Positions 44,927 to 60,629 of a stretch of 64,000 bases of DNA are shown piece after piece (position 1 is the stretch's first letter; every line of letters starts with the position of its first letter). The stretch lies in contig NZ_CP046128.1 of NCBI RefSeq assembly GCF_038738535.1, positions 3,162,001-3,226,000 on the forward strand, given 5' to 3'. The notes below the pieces were generated by a model, which did no database searches, was not told the DNA's origin, and saw nothing but the letters and a program-made list of their open reading frames with translations. The DNA comes from Bacillus pumilus. GTDB lineage: Bacteria > Bacillota > Bacilli > Bacillales > Bacillaceae. A program made the translations under genes and the position numbers.

Positions 44927-44969
44927 TTTGAATTTGACAGAATCACAATCTAAAGGTAATTTTTAGATA

Positions 44970-44983
44970 TGAAAACGCTTTAT
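44970..44983 (+). promoter_or_regulatory. Candidate cre (CcpA) site before the FdhF/YdeP gene
   Basis: TGAAAACGCTTTAT matches WTGNAANCGNWNNCW except one position. It lies between a TTGACA (44936-44941) and the SD. Confidence 0.35.
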
Positions 44984-45008
44984 AAAGTAATAGGAGGGTG
45001 ATGATATC

Positions 45009-47357
45009 ATGGGGAGAACAAAACATAAGGGGCCTATTAAGCTTAATAAAAAACCCTCACCAAAGCTATGGGCCTCTTTTGCGCCTATGGGGCTTGGAAA
45101 AGTAAAACCGAAACACATTCGAGATACGATGAAAGTGGCATGGGAAAACAAGGATAATCTCCCCTATGCATATCGTATTTTAACGCAGGGCGTGTGTGAT
45201 GGCTGTGCCCTGGGTGTTTCAGGGTTATATGACCAAACGCTCGCAGGACCTCATATATGCACCACAAGACTAAATGTACTTCGTCTTAATACAATGCCAG
45301 CTATTGATCCAAAATGGTTCGAAGATATTCAACAGCTCAAACAAATGGACAGCACCTCTCTTCGCAAACTTGGCCGTATTCCTTATCCACTGATTCGAAA
45401 AAAAGGTGACAATGCCTTTACGCGTATTTCCTGGGATGATGCATTAGATCAAATCGCAGCTAAAATCAAATCAATTGATAAACGGCAGCTCGCTTTCTAT
45501 TTAACGGCTAGAGGAATTACAAATGAAGTCTATTATACCGCTGCGAAGGCAGCTCGCTTTATCGGGACAAATCATATTGATAATGCGTCTCGCATATGTC
45601 ATTCACCGAGCAAAACCGCTCTTAAACGATCCCTTGGTATAGGAGCCTCCAGCTGTAATTACAACGATTGGATCGGAACGGATGTCTTAATTTTTTGGGG
45701 ATCTGTCGCAGCAAACAATCAGCCCGTTTCCACTAAATATATGTATGCGGCGAAAAAGAAAGGAACCAAAATTATTGTCATCAATCCGTACAAAGAGCCT
45801 GCCATGGAAAAGTACTGGGTTCCCTCTATTCCAGAAAGTGCTCTATTCGGCACAAAAATCGCGGATGATTTCTATCAAGTCAATATAGGCGGCGATATTG
45901 CGTTTATGAACGGCGTCATCAAACATTGGTTTGACATGGAGCAGCATGCTCCCCATTCCGCTCTTGATCATGAATTTATTCAAGCCCATACTACCGGCAT
46001 ACAGGATTTAAAGCAGCATGTCGCACAGTTGAAGTGGGGGGACCTAGAAGCATCATCAGGCTTATCAAAAGAAAGAATGAAGGAATTTGCGAACCTCCTT
46101 GCCAATGCCAATTCAGGCGTTTTTATTTGGAGTATGGGTCTTACCCAGCACCGCTTTGCAACTGATAATATATCACAGGTCGCCAACCTTGCTATGTTAC
46201 GTGGATTTATTGGCAGGAAACATTGTGGTGTCATGCCAATTCGGGGGCATAGCGGCGTTCAAGGTTCTGGTGAAATGGGTGCTGATCCATTCGTTTTGCC
46301 GGGCAGTGATTTTGATGAAGAGAATATTGAAAGAATCGAAAAAATTTGGGGGTTTGACATTCCGAAATGGCATGGTGACACCATTGGGCAATCCTTTGAG
46401 AAAATGGCTCTCCCAAAAGAACATCCGCAAAAACTCAAAATGCTGTTTACGAGCGGCGGAAACTTTTTAGAAACGATGCCAAATCCAGATGCGATCGAAA
46501 AAGCTTTATCTGAGCTTGAACTCCGTGTCCATCAAGATATCATTTTGAATACCTCTACACTTGTAGAGGCAGAAGAGACGGTAATTGTTCTGCCTGCTAT
46601 GACAAGATATGAACAGCCAGGCGGCGGTACATCAACTAGTACGGAACGCATGGTATATTTCAGTCCAGAAATTGAAGGACCTCGTATTGAGGAAGCCAGA
46701 GCAGAATGGGACATTTATATTGATCTTGCAAAAAGAGTCCGGCCAGAAGATGCTGAGCTGATTCATTTCGAAACAGCTGAAGACATTCGCCGTGAGATTG
46801 CGGTCGCAAATCGAAACTATGACGGCATCCAGCATTTGCGTCATAAAGGAGACGTTTTTCAATGGGGTGGCGCATGGCTATGTGAAGACGGGGAGTGTCC
46901 AACACCAGACGGCAAAGGACATCTTCTTCCTGCCCAGCTGCCTCAATACCGAAAAACCGAGGGACATTTTAATATCACGACAAGAAGAGGAAAGCAATTC
47001 AACTCCATGATCTATAGTGAAAAGGATGCCTTTAATGGTGGGAAGCGTCATTCTATCTTGATGAATAACGAAGATGCAAAAGAACTTTATGTCCAAGAAG
47101 GTGATCCAGTTGTCTTGTTTAATCAATATGGGTCCTATCAAGGAGTGGCTCAATTCGGGGATTTGAAACGTGGCAATATCGCTGTTTATTGGCCTGAAGG
47201 GAACGTTTTAATTCCAAAGGGTGTGTATGAGAGCTACTCACAGATTCCCGAGTATAATACGGCGGCAATATTAGAAAAAGCCGAAACTTTTCATGCAAGA
47301 AAAGATCAGCACTACGTGGAGAAACGAATTGATGAATTAGAAACCACTTTGAATTGA
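45009..47357 (+). CDS. FdhF/YdeP-family molybdopterin oxidoreductase
   Basis: 782-aa molybdopterin oxidoreductase. N-terminal Cys motif CDGCALG (about residues 62-68), then the large molybdopterin domain with SRICHSPSKTAL and HCGVMPIRGHSGVQG, and a C-terminal dinucleotide-binding domain from about residue 645 (FNITTRRGKQFNSM). Family includes E. coli YdeP and Bacillus YrhE-like enzymes; probable formate dehydrogenase activity, not proven. AGGAGG before ATG. fdhD and moaA nearby supply cofactor functions. Confidence 0.85.
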   Translation: MGRTKHKGPIKLNKKPSPKLWASFAPMGLGKVKPKHIRDTMKVAWENKDNLPYAYRILTQGVCDGCALGVSGLYDQTLAGPHICTTRLNVLRLNTMPAIDPKWFEDIQQLKQMDSTSLRKLGRIPYPLIRKKGDNAFTRISWDDALDQIAAKIKSIDKRQLAFYLTARGITNEVYYTAAKAARFIGTNHIDNASRICHSPSKTALKRSLGIGASSCNYNDWIGTDVLIFWGSVAANNQPVSTKYMYAAKKKGTKIIVINPYKEPAMEKYWVPSIPESALFGTKIADDFYQVNIGGDIAFMNGVIKHWFDMEQHAPHSALDHEFIQAHTTGIQDLKQHVAQLKWGDLEASSGLSKERMKEFANLLANANSGVFIWSMGLTQHRFATDNISQVANLAMLRGFIGRKHCGVMPIRGHSGVQGSGEMGADPFVLPGSDFDEENIERIEKIWGFDIPKWHGDTIGQSFEKMALPKEHPQKLKMLFTSGGNFLETMPNPDAIEKALSELELRVHQDIILNTSTLVEAEETVIVLPAMTRYEQPGGGTSTSTERMVYFSPEIEGPRIEEARAEWDIYIDLAKRVRPEDAELIHFETAEDIRREIAVANRNYDGIQHLRHKGDVFQWGGAWLCEDGECPTPDGKGHLLPAQLPQYRKTEGHFNITTRRGKQFNSMIYSEKDAFNGGKRHSILMNNEDAKELYVQEGDPVVLFNQYGSYQGVAQFGDLKRGNIAVYWPEGNVLIPKGVYESYSQIPEYNTAAILEKAETFHARKDQHYVEKRIDELETTLN

Positions 47358-47366
47358 TCTTCAACT

Positions 47367-47397
47367 AAAAAACAGCTGGGGAAAACAATCCCCAGCT
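47367..47397. terminator. Terminator between the oxidoreductase and ywmD
   Basis: AGCTGGGG/CCCCAGCT stem, eight-base loop; T6 on the minus strand, so mainly for ywmD. Confidence 0.85.
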
Positions 47398-47409
47398 CCC
47401 ATTCACATC

Positions 47410-48084
47410 CTACTGACCAAAAGCGCTCGCTTCATTTTGTAGAATGTGATTCAATTCTTCGGCATTCGCAGCCGGTTGATATTGTCCACCACCCGCTTTG
47501 GCAACAGACTTTAGACTTTTTGCTTCTTTTTCATTCACGTCAAAGCCGATGATATTGACGATGGTGTCAATTCCGTCTTCATGTAATTCCTTTGCTGCTT
47601 GTGAAGGGCTTCCTCCACAAGTTTCTTTACCATCACTGACGACATAGACAATATTTTTTCCTTCAGCCTGGTGATCTTCAAAATCTTGTTTCGTATCTGT
47701 TAATGCTTTTGCAAGTGGTGTCCAGCCGGTCGGCTTATACACATTCAGTGCTTGCTGAAATGTTGATGGCTCATATGATCCAAATCCGTAAACGGCTTCA
47801 GAGCTTCCACAAGAAACTGCTTTTCCTGCATTTTTATTGGTTCCTTCATGACCAAACACACGTAGCAGGACTTGTGTATCTTCTGATAAAATACTTGCGA
47901 AGCTTTGAATAGAACGTTTGGCGATATCGATTTTCTTTTCGCCTTCAACTGATTGTGCCATGCTGCCGCTTAAATCAAGTAATATCACCACATGAGCAGG
48001 CTCCTGTTTTGTCACAGCATGAGCTGGTGAAGAAAGAAGCAGGACAAGACTAGCCAAAATGGTTAATACAATATTTCGTTTCAT
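47410..48084 (-). CDS. ywmD: Secreted von Willebrand factor A protein YwmD
   Basis: 224 aa. Sec signal peptide (cut likely after AHA near residue 23), then a VWA domain with an intact MIDAS site: DLSGS near residue 37, Thr in TGWTP and Asp in VSDGKET. Two Cys (in VSCGSS and TCGGS) may form a disulfide. Paralogue of the adjacent YwmC. Function unknown. SD AGGGAGG precedes the ATG. Confidence 0.88.
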   Translation of the reverse strand: MKRNIVLTILASLVLLLSSPAHAVTKQEPAHVVILLDLSGSMAQSVEGEKKIDIAKRSIQSFASILSEDTQVLLRVFGHEGTNKNAGKAVSCGSSEAVYGFGSYEPSTFQQALNVYKPTGWTPLAKALTDTKQDFEDHQAEGKNIVYVVSDGKETCGGSPSQAAKELHEDGIDTIVNIIGFDVNEKEAKSLKSVAKAGGGQYQPAANAEELNHILQNEASAFGQ

Positions 48085-48116
48085 TCATAAAAACCTCCCT
48101 TTTTACATTTGTACAG

Positions 48117-48150
48117 AAAAAGAGAAACGATAGCATACATCAATCGTTTC
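48117..48150 (-). terminator. Terminator of ywmC
   Basis: Minus strand GAAACGAT/ATCGTTTC stem, 11-base loop, then CTCTTTTT. Separates the two paralogues. Confidence 0.8.
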
Positions 48151-48166
48151 CCTTTTGTTCAGCAAG

Positions 48167-48868
48167 TTATTCGTGTAGTTTTAATGATTCTGCCGACAAG
48201 ATAGAACCCATTTCTTTACCAGTGCTTGCTTGGTAGTATTGGCCTTTACCCGCTTTGGCTACTTGCTTCAATTGACCTTCATAGCCATCGTTAAAGTCTA
48301 ATCCGATCACATTAACAACAGTCGATCCTTTTGAGTTATGCAATTCTTTTGCTACTTTTACTGGATCTCCGCCACAAGTTTCTTCACCATCAGTGATTAG
48401 GTACACAATATGTTTTGTTCCACCATTAAGCTGTTCATCCGTTTGCTTTGCATTTTCAAGAGCACGAGCAATCGGTGTCCAGCCATTTGGTCCAAGTCCG
48501 TTTAAAGAGTTTTCAAAGCTTTCTTTTTCGTAAGGCTGTACGCCATAAACGCCTCTAATGACTTCACATGATTGAGCTTTACCTGAATTTTTGTTGTTAC
48601 CTTCAGAGCCAAACAAGCTCATACGAATTTTAGCGTCTTTTGGAAGTGACTGAGCAAATTTAAATACCTCTTGTTTTGCGAGGTCAAATTTGCGTTCTCC
48701 CTCTACTTTTCTTGCCATGCTTCCACTTGCATCAAGTAAGATAGTAACTCTTACATCTTTGTTATGTTTTTTGACTGTAGATGCTTTTGCAAATACTGGT
48801 GAAGAGATTGACATAGATAATGTCAATACAGCTAAGGTTACGAGTGTAAATACTTTTTTCAACATCAT
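48167..48868 (-). CDS. ywmC: Secreted von Willebrand factor A protein YwmC
   Basis: 233 aa. Signal peptide (VFAKA region near residue 28), VWA domain with MIDAS DASGS, TPI and TDGEET. Shares the paired Cys pattern and overall plan of YwmD, so the pair arose by tandem duplication, an old one since B. subtilis has both. GGAGGAAGG before ATG. The 285 bp upstream to spoIID carry no gene. Confidence 0.88.
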   Translation of the reverse strand: MMLKKVFTLVTLAVLTLSMSISSPVFAKASTVKKHNKDVRVTILLDASGSMARKVEGERKFDLAKQEVFKFAQSLPKDAKIRMSLFGSEGNNKNSGKAQSCEVIRGVYGVQPYEKESFENSLNGLGPNGWTPIARALENAKQTDEQLNGGTKHIVYLITDGEETCGGDPVKVAKELHNSKGSTVVNVIGLDFNDGYEGQLKQVAKAGKGQYYQASTGKEMGSILSAESLKLHE

Positions 48869-49153
48869 TTTTCCTTCCTCCTTATGTATTTAATTGAAAC
48901 ATCTTAATCGTAAAATATTCTGTCTTGGAATGGTATAGGACTCGGTCCCTTTTTCTCTTTCATCAAAATCACTAAAAATCTGTCAGTTGTCTAGATATAT
49001 TCACCTAACACATCATTTTTTCTTTTGTTTTCTCCTTCTTTCGAGGGGCTTTGTATCGGCCATCGGTTCTTGTCGGGACGTAAATGTTTAAGATTTCCTG
49101 AGGTGCGTCTTAAGTCGCAAATTGACACATTCTGTTCAAACCTCTTGGAACAC

Positions 49154-49180
49154 AAAAAAAGATGCCCCATTTCTGAGGCA
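49154..49180 (-). terminator. Terminator of spoIID
   Basis: Minus strand TGCCTCA/TGGGGCA stem (one T-G pair), GAAA loop, seven Ts. Confidence 0.85.
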
Positions 49181-49188
49181 ACTTTGCT

Positions 49189-50214
49189 TTATTTTTTAGC
49201 CATATACGTGTTGAGAAAACGTTCAGCTGATTCAATTTGAATCCCTTTATAATAATGTTTCACGATAGCCTCTACTTTTTTGCCTGACTGTGCCATATAG
49301 TGCGCACCATACTGACTCATTCCAACCCCATGGCCATACCCTTTTGTCGTAATGATAATTTGCTGGCCCTGTCGTTCCCATGTAAAGTCCGCTGAATGAA
49401 GTCCTAGTGACTCTCGAATGTCTCTGCCTGTCAATGTTTTACCGTTTATTACGGCTTTCGCTACTTGATTTCCTGGCGTCCGTTCTACTATCTGTCCTAC
49501 CTGAGCCTGCTGAGTGAGCGTCACACCTAATTTTTGCTGAAATTCACTAACTGTGATGGTTTTCTTATTTTGAAATTTTGGCGATTTTTCGTCCCATTTA
49601 CTTGAGACACTTTTCAAATATGGGATTTCGTTTTTCCAATAAGCTTCGGCATTTTCCGTTTTTCCGTTACTTGTTGAAAAGAATGAGGCATCAATTGGTT
49701 TCTCATCATAAGTCAGCACTTTTCCTTGTGTGCTGGCGACAGCTTCTGTGACTTTTTTTAACTTCCAATTGTACGCTTTCCCCCAAATTTTCTTGAGTTC
49801 CTGCTTGTTTTTATAAACTTGGAACATTTGGGTGTCATCTACAAGAGAGCCCTTTGGTGATTTGACAGTCTTATCGATGATCATTTGTCTGACGATATAC
49901 GTTCTTGCAGCGAGTGCCTGTGCCTTGAGTGCTTCCATTTCAAAATCAGCTGGCATTTCAGACGCTACGACACCGATCACATACTCTTCTAAGGGGATGT
50001 TTTCTACCTGCTGATGAGCTGAACGATAGACGGGGATAGCGACGGGTGATTGCTTCAATTTGACTGTACCCTTCACTTCTTTTTTAACTGATGGCTCCGC
50101 TGATACATGCTGGCTTACCTCCGGTTTCCCTTGAAACGTCGGCAACACAAGTAAAGTTGGAATCATTAAAATAATGATGCATATTCCTGCGATTGTCCAT
50201 ATCATTGGTTTCAT
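49189..50214 (-). CDS. spoIID: Stage II sporulation protein D (lytic transglycosylase)
   Basis: 341 aa. N-terminal membrane anchor (about 5-25) and the SpoIID catalytic domain, including the conserved LEEYVIGVVASEMPADFEMEALKAQALAARTY region (catalytic Glu in ASEMP) and the Zn-linked C-terminal part GYGHGVGMSQYGA. Cleaves glycan strands during engulfment with SpoIIP and SpoIIM. SigmaE promoter immediately upstream. Confidence 0.95.
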   Translation of the reverse strand: MKPMIWTIAGICIIILMIPTLLVLPTFQGKPEVSQHVSAEPSVKKEVKGTVKLKQSPVAIPVYRSAHQQVENIPLEEYVIGVVASEMPADFEMEALKAQALAARTYIVRQMIIDKTVKSPKGSLVDDTQMFQVYKNKQELKKIWGKAYNWKLKKVTEAVASTQGKVLTYDEKPIDASFFSTSNGKTENAEAYWKNEIPYLKSVSSKWDEKSPKFQNKKTITVSEFQQKLGVTLTQQAQVGQIVERTPGNQVAKAVINGKTLTGRDIRESLGLHSADFTWERQGQQIIITTKGYGHGVGMSQYGAHYMAQSGKKVEAIVKHYYKGIQIESAERFLNTYMAKK

Positions 50215-50249
50215 ATTTGGCTGCCCCCATTTGTCATTGAATCTCTTTT

Positions 50250-50278
50250 ATCCTATGGGCGGGGACAAGCTAATATGA
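50250..50278 (-). promoter_or_regulatory. SigmaE promoter of spoIID
   Basis: Minus strand TCATATT (50278-50272), 14-bp spacer, CATAGGAT (50257-50250): good SigmaE match. Confidence 0.82.
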
Positions 50279-50424
50279 CAGCTTCTTTCATTCAGTGGAC
50301 AAGTCTTTTGATGAAGATATGAGGCTGTTTATCAACTGATTTTACTGTTCGTCTTTATGAATAAAATTTAAGATGGTTGGATACACTAATGATAAGCTTT
50401 AAAAATAAAGCATTCTATGATTCT

Positions 50425-50460
50425 AAAAAAAATCAGCATGCCCCATGGACACACTGATTT
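50425..50460 (-). terminator. Terminator of murAA
   Basis: Minus strand AATCAGTGTG/CATGCTGATT stem with two G-T pairs, nine-base loop, eight Ts. Confidence 0.85.
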
Positions 50461-50468
50461 CTTTATGA

Positions 50469-51776
50469 TTACGCGTTCAGATCTGATACAACTTGTTCTT
50501 GTGTCACATCTGCTGTTTCATCGTTTACTCTTTCAATATCTGCACCGATTGCTGCAAGCTTCTGGTGGAAGTTCACATAACCACGATCGATATGCTTCAA
50601 CTCAGTGACACGTGTATGACCTTCTGCTACTAATCCAGCAAGTACAAGTGCTGCTCCTGCTCTTAAATCAGTCGCTGATACTTCAGCACCTTGAAGTTGA
50701 ACCGGCCCGTTGATAATCACAGAGCGACCCTCAATTTTAATATCGCCATTCATGCGGCGGAATTCTTCAGCATGCATAAAGCGGTTTTCAAACACCGTTT
50801 CTGTAATCATGCTTGTTCCGTTCGCACGAAGCAATAGCGCCATCATCTGAGATTGCATATCCGTTGGGAAACCAGGATGTGGCATTGTTTTTAGATCGAT
50901 TGGCTTGAGCTCAGATGGTCCAATGACTCTTAAACCTTCTTCTTCTTCAATGATCTGAATACCCATTTCTTCCATTTTTGCTACAAGTGATGTCATGTGC
51001 TCTGGCACTGCGCCCTTTACAAGAACATTTCCTTCTGTAATAGCTGCTGCCACCATGAAAGTACCTGCTTCAATTCTGTCAGGGATGATGTTGTGTTTTG
51101 CACCGTGAAGTGTTTCCACACCTTCGATTTTGATTGTACCAGTACCAGCTCCGCGAACCTTACCGCCCATGGCATTGATGTAGTTTGCCAAATCAACAAT
51201 TTCAGGTTCTTTTGCTACGTTTTCTAAAATCGTTGTTCCTTCAGCTAATGCTGCTGCCATGATGATGTTTTCAGTTGCACCGACACTTGGGAAATCCAAA
51301 TAGATTTTCGCACCTTTTAAACGGCCTTTTACTTCAGCCTCGATGAAACCATTTCCTACTTGAATTTTAGCTCCCATTGCTTCAAAGCCTTTTAAATGCT
51401 GGTCAATTGGTCTTGAACCAATCGCACAGCCTCCAGGTAATGCAACTCTTGCATGACCTGTTCTTGCTAAAAGTGGTCCCATGACGAGCACAGACGCTCG
51501 CATTTTACGGACATACTCAAACGGAGCCTCAGTTTCTAGTGCATGAGATGCATCCACTGATACTTCGTTATTTTCAAAATGTACTTCTGCTCCTAAATGA
51601 CGTAACACTTCATTGATTGTATATACATCGGAGAGCGTAGGTACATCACAAATTACGCTTTTTTCTGTACTTGCTAACAAAGATGCAGCGATAACTGGTA
51701 AAACGGCATTTTTTGCGCCTTCTACTTTAACTGTGCCGTTTAACTTTTGACCGCCGCGGACGATGATTTTTTCCAA
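50469..51776 (-). CDS. murAA: UDP-GlcNAc 1-carboxyvinyltransferase MurAA
   Basis: 435-aa enzyme for the committed step of peptidoglycan precursor synthesis. Lys22-Asn23 and the catalytic, fosfomycin-target Cys117 ([11 protein letters not shown]) are in place. Essential paralogue of the pair murAA/murAB; synteny with ywmB and spoIID identifies murAA. SD weak (GGAAGAC). 32 bp after ywmB. Confidence 0.95.
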   Translation of the reverse strand: MEKIIVRGGQKLNGTVKVEGAKNAVLPVIAASLLASTEKSVICDVPTLSDVYTINEVLRHLGAEVHFENNEVSVDASHALETEAPFEYVRKMRASVLVMGPLLARTGHARVALPGGCAIGSRPIDQHLKGFEAMGAKIQVGNGFIEAEVKGRLKGAKIYLDFPSVGATENIIMAAALAEGTTILENVAKEPEIVDLANYINAMGGKVRGAGTGTIKIEGVETLHGAKHNIIPDRIEAGTFMVAAAITEGNVLVKGAVPEHMTSLVAKMEEMGIQIIEEEEGLRVIGPSELKPIDLKTMPHPGFPTDMQSQMMALLLRANGTSMITETVFENRFMHAEEFRRMNGDIKIEGRSVIINGPVQLQGAEVSATDLRAGAALVLAGLVAEGHTRVTELKHIDRGYVNFHQKLAAIGADIERVNDETADVTQEQVVSDLNA

Positions 51777-51808
51777 GGTCTTCCCCTCCGCGTCCCAAAT
51801 TCTCTATA

Positions 51809-52543
51809 TTAATATTCAGTCGTTACGATTGGTGTGCCAACCGTAATCGTATGATTTTCGTTCATTTCCGAACTTCTGATGGCAATTTGAACATTCATTT
51901 TATCATTTGAAGTCATAATGAACTGTTCCCACTTATCTGTGTAAGCGGAAAGCGACACAAAATTAGACTCAACGAGATACTCAACTGGTTTTGCTTGAAA
52001 TTCATTTGCTAACGTTTCAGCTTTTTTTTGCAAAACAACATCCATCATACCATTTACATGACCATCGAGACAAGTAAAAATTACAAATTTCTCTTGTAAT
52101 ATGCTTTTTGCATGACGTACGAACTGATCATATGTATGCTCCCAGGTATTCAGTGGGCGAGCACCTTTTTGCTCATATAATAAATACGACTTTTGATTGG
52201 ATTTTGTGTCGGTCTTCACGAGTAAAATTTTCGATAAAGTATCATTTTTTTCATCTTTGTAAATTCCTGTGACTTTGGTGACATGTTTCTCTTCTTTTTC
52301 GGTCCACTCATACTGTCGTAGTTCGTCTTTCAAACGTTGCACTTTTTTTGAAAATTGTTCGGATGAAATGTCTACATTTGTTTTGGCGTGAAGGGACCAT
52401 CCATCTACTTCAATTTGCTGGTTTTTCAGACCTTCTGCTATTTGGGCGAGCGGAGAAGATTCTTCCGCACGAACACCTTGAATCATCAGAACAAAAAAAA
52501 GAATAAACGCAAATAATGGCCAACCTTTTACATACTTTCTCAC
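51809..52543 (-). CDS. ywmB: YwmB family protein (exported, function unknown)
   Basis: 244 aa. Signal peptide or N-terminal anchor (residues about 5-26, ending VRAEE). Mature part is a conserved Bacillaceae YwmB (DUF1779) domain with two-lobed alpha/beta pattern. Function unknown; always upstream of murAA. GTG start 52543 after AAGGGGG. Confidence 0.85.
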   Translation of the reverse strand: MRKYVKGWPLFAFILFFVLMIQGVRAEESSPLAQIAEGLKNQQIEVDGWSLHAKTNVDISSEQFSKKVQRLKDELRQYEWTEKEEKHVTKVTGIYKDEKNDTLSKILLVKTDTKSNQKSYLLYEQKGARPLNTWEHTYDQFVRHAKSILQEKFVIFTCLDGHVNGMMDVVLQKKAETLANEFQAKPVEYLVESNFVSLSAYTDKWEQFIMTSNDKMNVQIAIRSSEMNENHTITVGTPIVTTEY

Positions 52544-52671
52544 TTGTCATTCCCCCTTGCTACAAGTGTTGCCGCAAGGAGGTCTATGCATACGTGGAAA
52601 AGTCATCAAAGACCATACTTTTGACGCTTCTTTTTACGTTCCCGCATAAGGCAGTGACCAAACCTTTTATG

Positions 52672-52902
52672 TTAGAACATATAAGGAATTTGTCTAGAGA
52701 AATTTAAGTAATCAAGGAAGAAATTGCTGACTGCAGATGCGATGGCAATGGTAATGAGCATCATCAGCAATCTTGCCTGAACGATTTTCCCTTTTTTAAT
52801 CAGTGGATCAATATTTACGGCAAGCAATGCCCACCATGTTACCGCAATAAAAAACAGGTGGATCACAATACTCACGATGGCTTGTTGTCCTACGTCTTCC
52901 AT
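52672..52902 (-). CDS. ywzB: DUF1146 membrane protein YwzB
   Basis: 76 aa, two membrane helices (about 8-30 and 42-62) separated by a basic loop (IKKGKIVQARLL), the DUF1146 pattern. Function unknown. AGGAGG precedes the ATG. The 128 bp to ywmB contain no gene and no terminator, so read-through to ywmB is likely. Confidence 0.85.
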   Translation of the reverse strand: MEDVGQQAIVSIVIHLFFIAVTWWALLAVNIDPLIKKGKIVQARLLMMLITIAIASAVSNFFLDYLNFSRQIPYMF

Positions 52903-53072
52903 ACAGTTGAATCCTCCTTTTATTTATTTCTGTAAAGGAAAACTCCCTTTCATTATATCCTCGAAAATCGGAAAGATGAATCATTTGGAAAAAAGAGCTA
53001 TATTTAGAGTGAATCCCCTCTTATCCTGGTGCCAGGGAGATGATATACTGCGTGTGGAAGGAGCTGAACACA

Positions 53073-53546
53073 TTGAAAGATTCTTTTCCTGACTTTGTTG
53101 ATTTGTACGGAGAACTGGTTCCCTCATTTGATCATGAATGGGAGGCCATTGCTTTCTACTTTGATTATAGACAGACACAGCTAGAAGAATTAGCGCAATT
53201 GTGTCATTTTCATAACATTTCTTTGGATTATTCTGAGGAAAGCCTGTATCAGTTAGAATCACTATACTTTGATGCATTTACCAAGCAGCTGTTTGCTGAG
53301 TGGAAAATGCCAATAGATGCATTAGAAGCGATGATGAGTGTGTATATGGGAGAGGTTGTCCTCCGTCATCATTCAGATGCTGACTGGGTAGTACGGCCTT
53401 ATATGGACTCTCCGCATCAATATACGCTTGGTTTGCGCCGGCACAATAAAACGTGGCATAGTACGCAGTTTTGCGAGCACTTATATCTTGAAAAACAGGA
53501 TTCTCACCCGTATGTGTCGATGTACCAATCTCTCATGTCATTCTAA
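53073..53546 (+). CDS. ywmA: YwmA-like hypothetical protein
   Basis: 157 aa, acidic, aromatic-rich, soluble. No domain recognised; position between atpC and ywzB and similar size suggest ywmA. Start TTG 53073 lies nine bases after AAGGAG; the frame is open from 53040 but the upstream ATG lacks an SD. Convergent with atpC. Confidence 0.7.
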   Translation: MKDSFPDFVDLYGELVPSFDHEWEAIAFYFDYRQTQLEELAQLCHFHNISLDYSEESLYQLESLYFDAFTKQLFAEWKMPIDALEAMMSVYMGEVVLRHHSDADWVVRPYMDSPHQYTLGLRRHNKTWHSTQFCEHLYLEKQDSHPYVSMYQSLMSF

Positions 53547-53549
53547 AAA

Positions 53550-53580
53550 AATCCTTCTTATCACAATGATAAGAAGGATT
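53550..53580. terminator. Bidirectional terminator: ywmA and the atp operon
   Basis: Fourteen-base perfect stem AATCCTTCTTATCA/TGATAAGAAGGATT with CAA loop, A7 before and T4 after; ends the ATP synthase operon on the minus strand. Confidence 0.94.
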
Positions 53581-53587
53581 TTCTGTT

Positions 53588-53995
<408 letters not shown>

Positions 53996-54007
53996 CTAAG
54001 GACCAGA

Positions 54008-55447
<1,440 letters not shown>

Positions 55448-55453
55448 TTATTT

Positions 55454-56338
<885 letters not shown>

Positions 56339-56367
56339 TCAGGAATCCGTGTTCATTTACGTGAAAA

Positions 56368-56394
56368 GAGAGAAAAAGAGAATCTTTTTCTCTC
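56368..56394 (-). terminator. Terminator-like hairpin between atpA and atpG
   Basis: Minus strand GAGAGAAAAAGA/TCTTTTTCTCTC, perfect 12-bp stem with TTC loop, followed by four Ts. Inside the operon, so likely attenuating or stabilising rather than fully terminating. Confidence 0.7.
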
Positions 56395-56408
56395 GGAAAG
56401 ATTACTAA

Positions 56409-58475
<2,067 letters not shown>

Positions 58476-58479
<4 letters not shown>

Positions 58480-58997
58480 CGGCTTTCGCCTGCCTCTTTA
58501 AGATACTCTTGAATCAATTTCTCTTGTGCTTGCTCATCAAGTTCTCTTTCAATCACTTTAGATGCAATGAGTACAGATAGTGATGCAACCTGCTCGCGCA
58601 GTGCAGCCACAGCTTGTTCTTTTTCTTTCACGATTTCAGTTCTAGCAGACTCTTTCAAGCGCTCTGACTCTTGACGTGCTGCTTGAATGATCTCTTCTTT
58701 TTGTTTCTCACCAATCTTTTTCGCATTTTCGATGAGTGTATGTGATTCTTCGCGTGCTTCTTTCAATAAGACACGTTGTTCTTCAAGAAGCTTTTCAGCT
58801 TGAACGTGCTTTTGTTCAGCACTTGAAATTTCATTTCCTATATAATCTTCACGCTGCTTCATAATACCTAATAAAGGTTTAAGCGCAAATTTCTTTAAAA
58901 GTGCAAGCAGGATGAGCATAGCGATAAGCTGGAATAACATATCCCCGGCGTTGAAACTTAAGCCACCTGCTCCTAAAACCACTGGTAACTGAGACAT
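58476..58997 (-). CDS. atpF: ATP synthase b subunit AtpF
   Basis: 173-aa peripheral stalk: one N-terminal membrane helix (about 18-38) and a long charged coiled coil. AAGGGAG precedes ATG. Lies 120 bp after atpE, a spacer carrying a 10-bp hairpin. Confidence 0.95.
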
Positions 58998-59051
58998 TTA
59001 GTACGGCAACTCCCTTCTTTAAATAATATGTTAAGAAACAAAACATAAAGG

Positions 59052-59088
59052 AATGGCGAAGTTTCGAACTAATCTGATCTTCGCCATT
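59052..59088 (-). other. Intercistronic hairpin between atpE and atpF
   Basis: Minus strand AATGGCGAAG/CTTCGCCATT, perfect 10-bp stem with a 17-base loop and no T-run. Looks like an mRNA 3' stabiliser or processing site behind the c-subunit cistron. Confidence 0.65.
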
Positions 59089-59117
59089 AAAATTCATATT
59101 AGAACGCTTCTCACATA

Positions 59118-59345
<228 letters not shown>

Positions 59346-59378
59346 TTAAAATAACGTCCTTTTTGGACTCTCAATTTT

Positions 59379-60500
<1,122 letters not shown>

Positions 60501-60504
<4 letters not shown>

Positions 60505-60629
60505 TCATCTGACTCCCGATGAAAAATATTGTAAAAAAGGTGATAAATGGTGATGAAAACTGCGTAGAAGACGCTTATGATAAGCAGTCCTGTTCGAAAA
60601 AAATCAATCACCCATCGGTCTAATTGCAC
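60501..60629 (-). CDS. Candidate 42-aa small membrane protein upstream of atpI
   Basis: GTG 60629 to TGA 60501, ATGA overlap with atpI. Encodes one hydrophobic helix (about residues 10-36: TGLLIISVFYAVFITIYHLF) with charged ends. Lies inside the atp transcript, about 130 bases after the predicted start. No clear SD before the GTG, so expression is uncertain. Not obviously AtpZ, which has two helices. Confidence 0.4.

Noticed and set aside
49025-49240. 71-aa plus-strand ORF downstream of spoIID
   Set aside because: Covers the spoIID terminator and 3' end in antisense; no SD.
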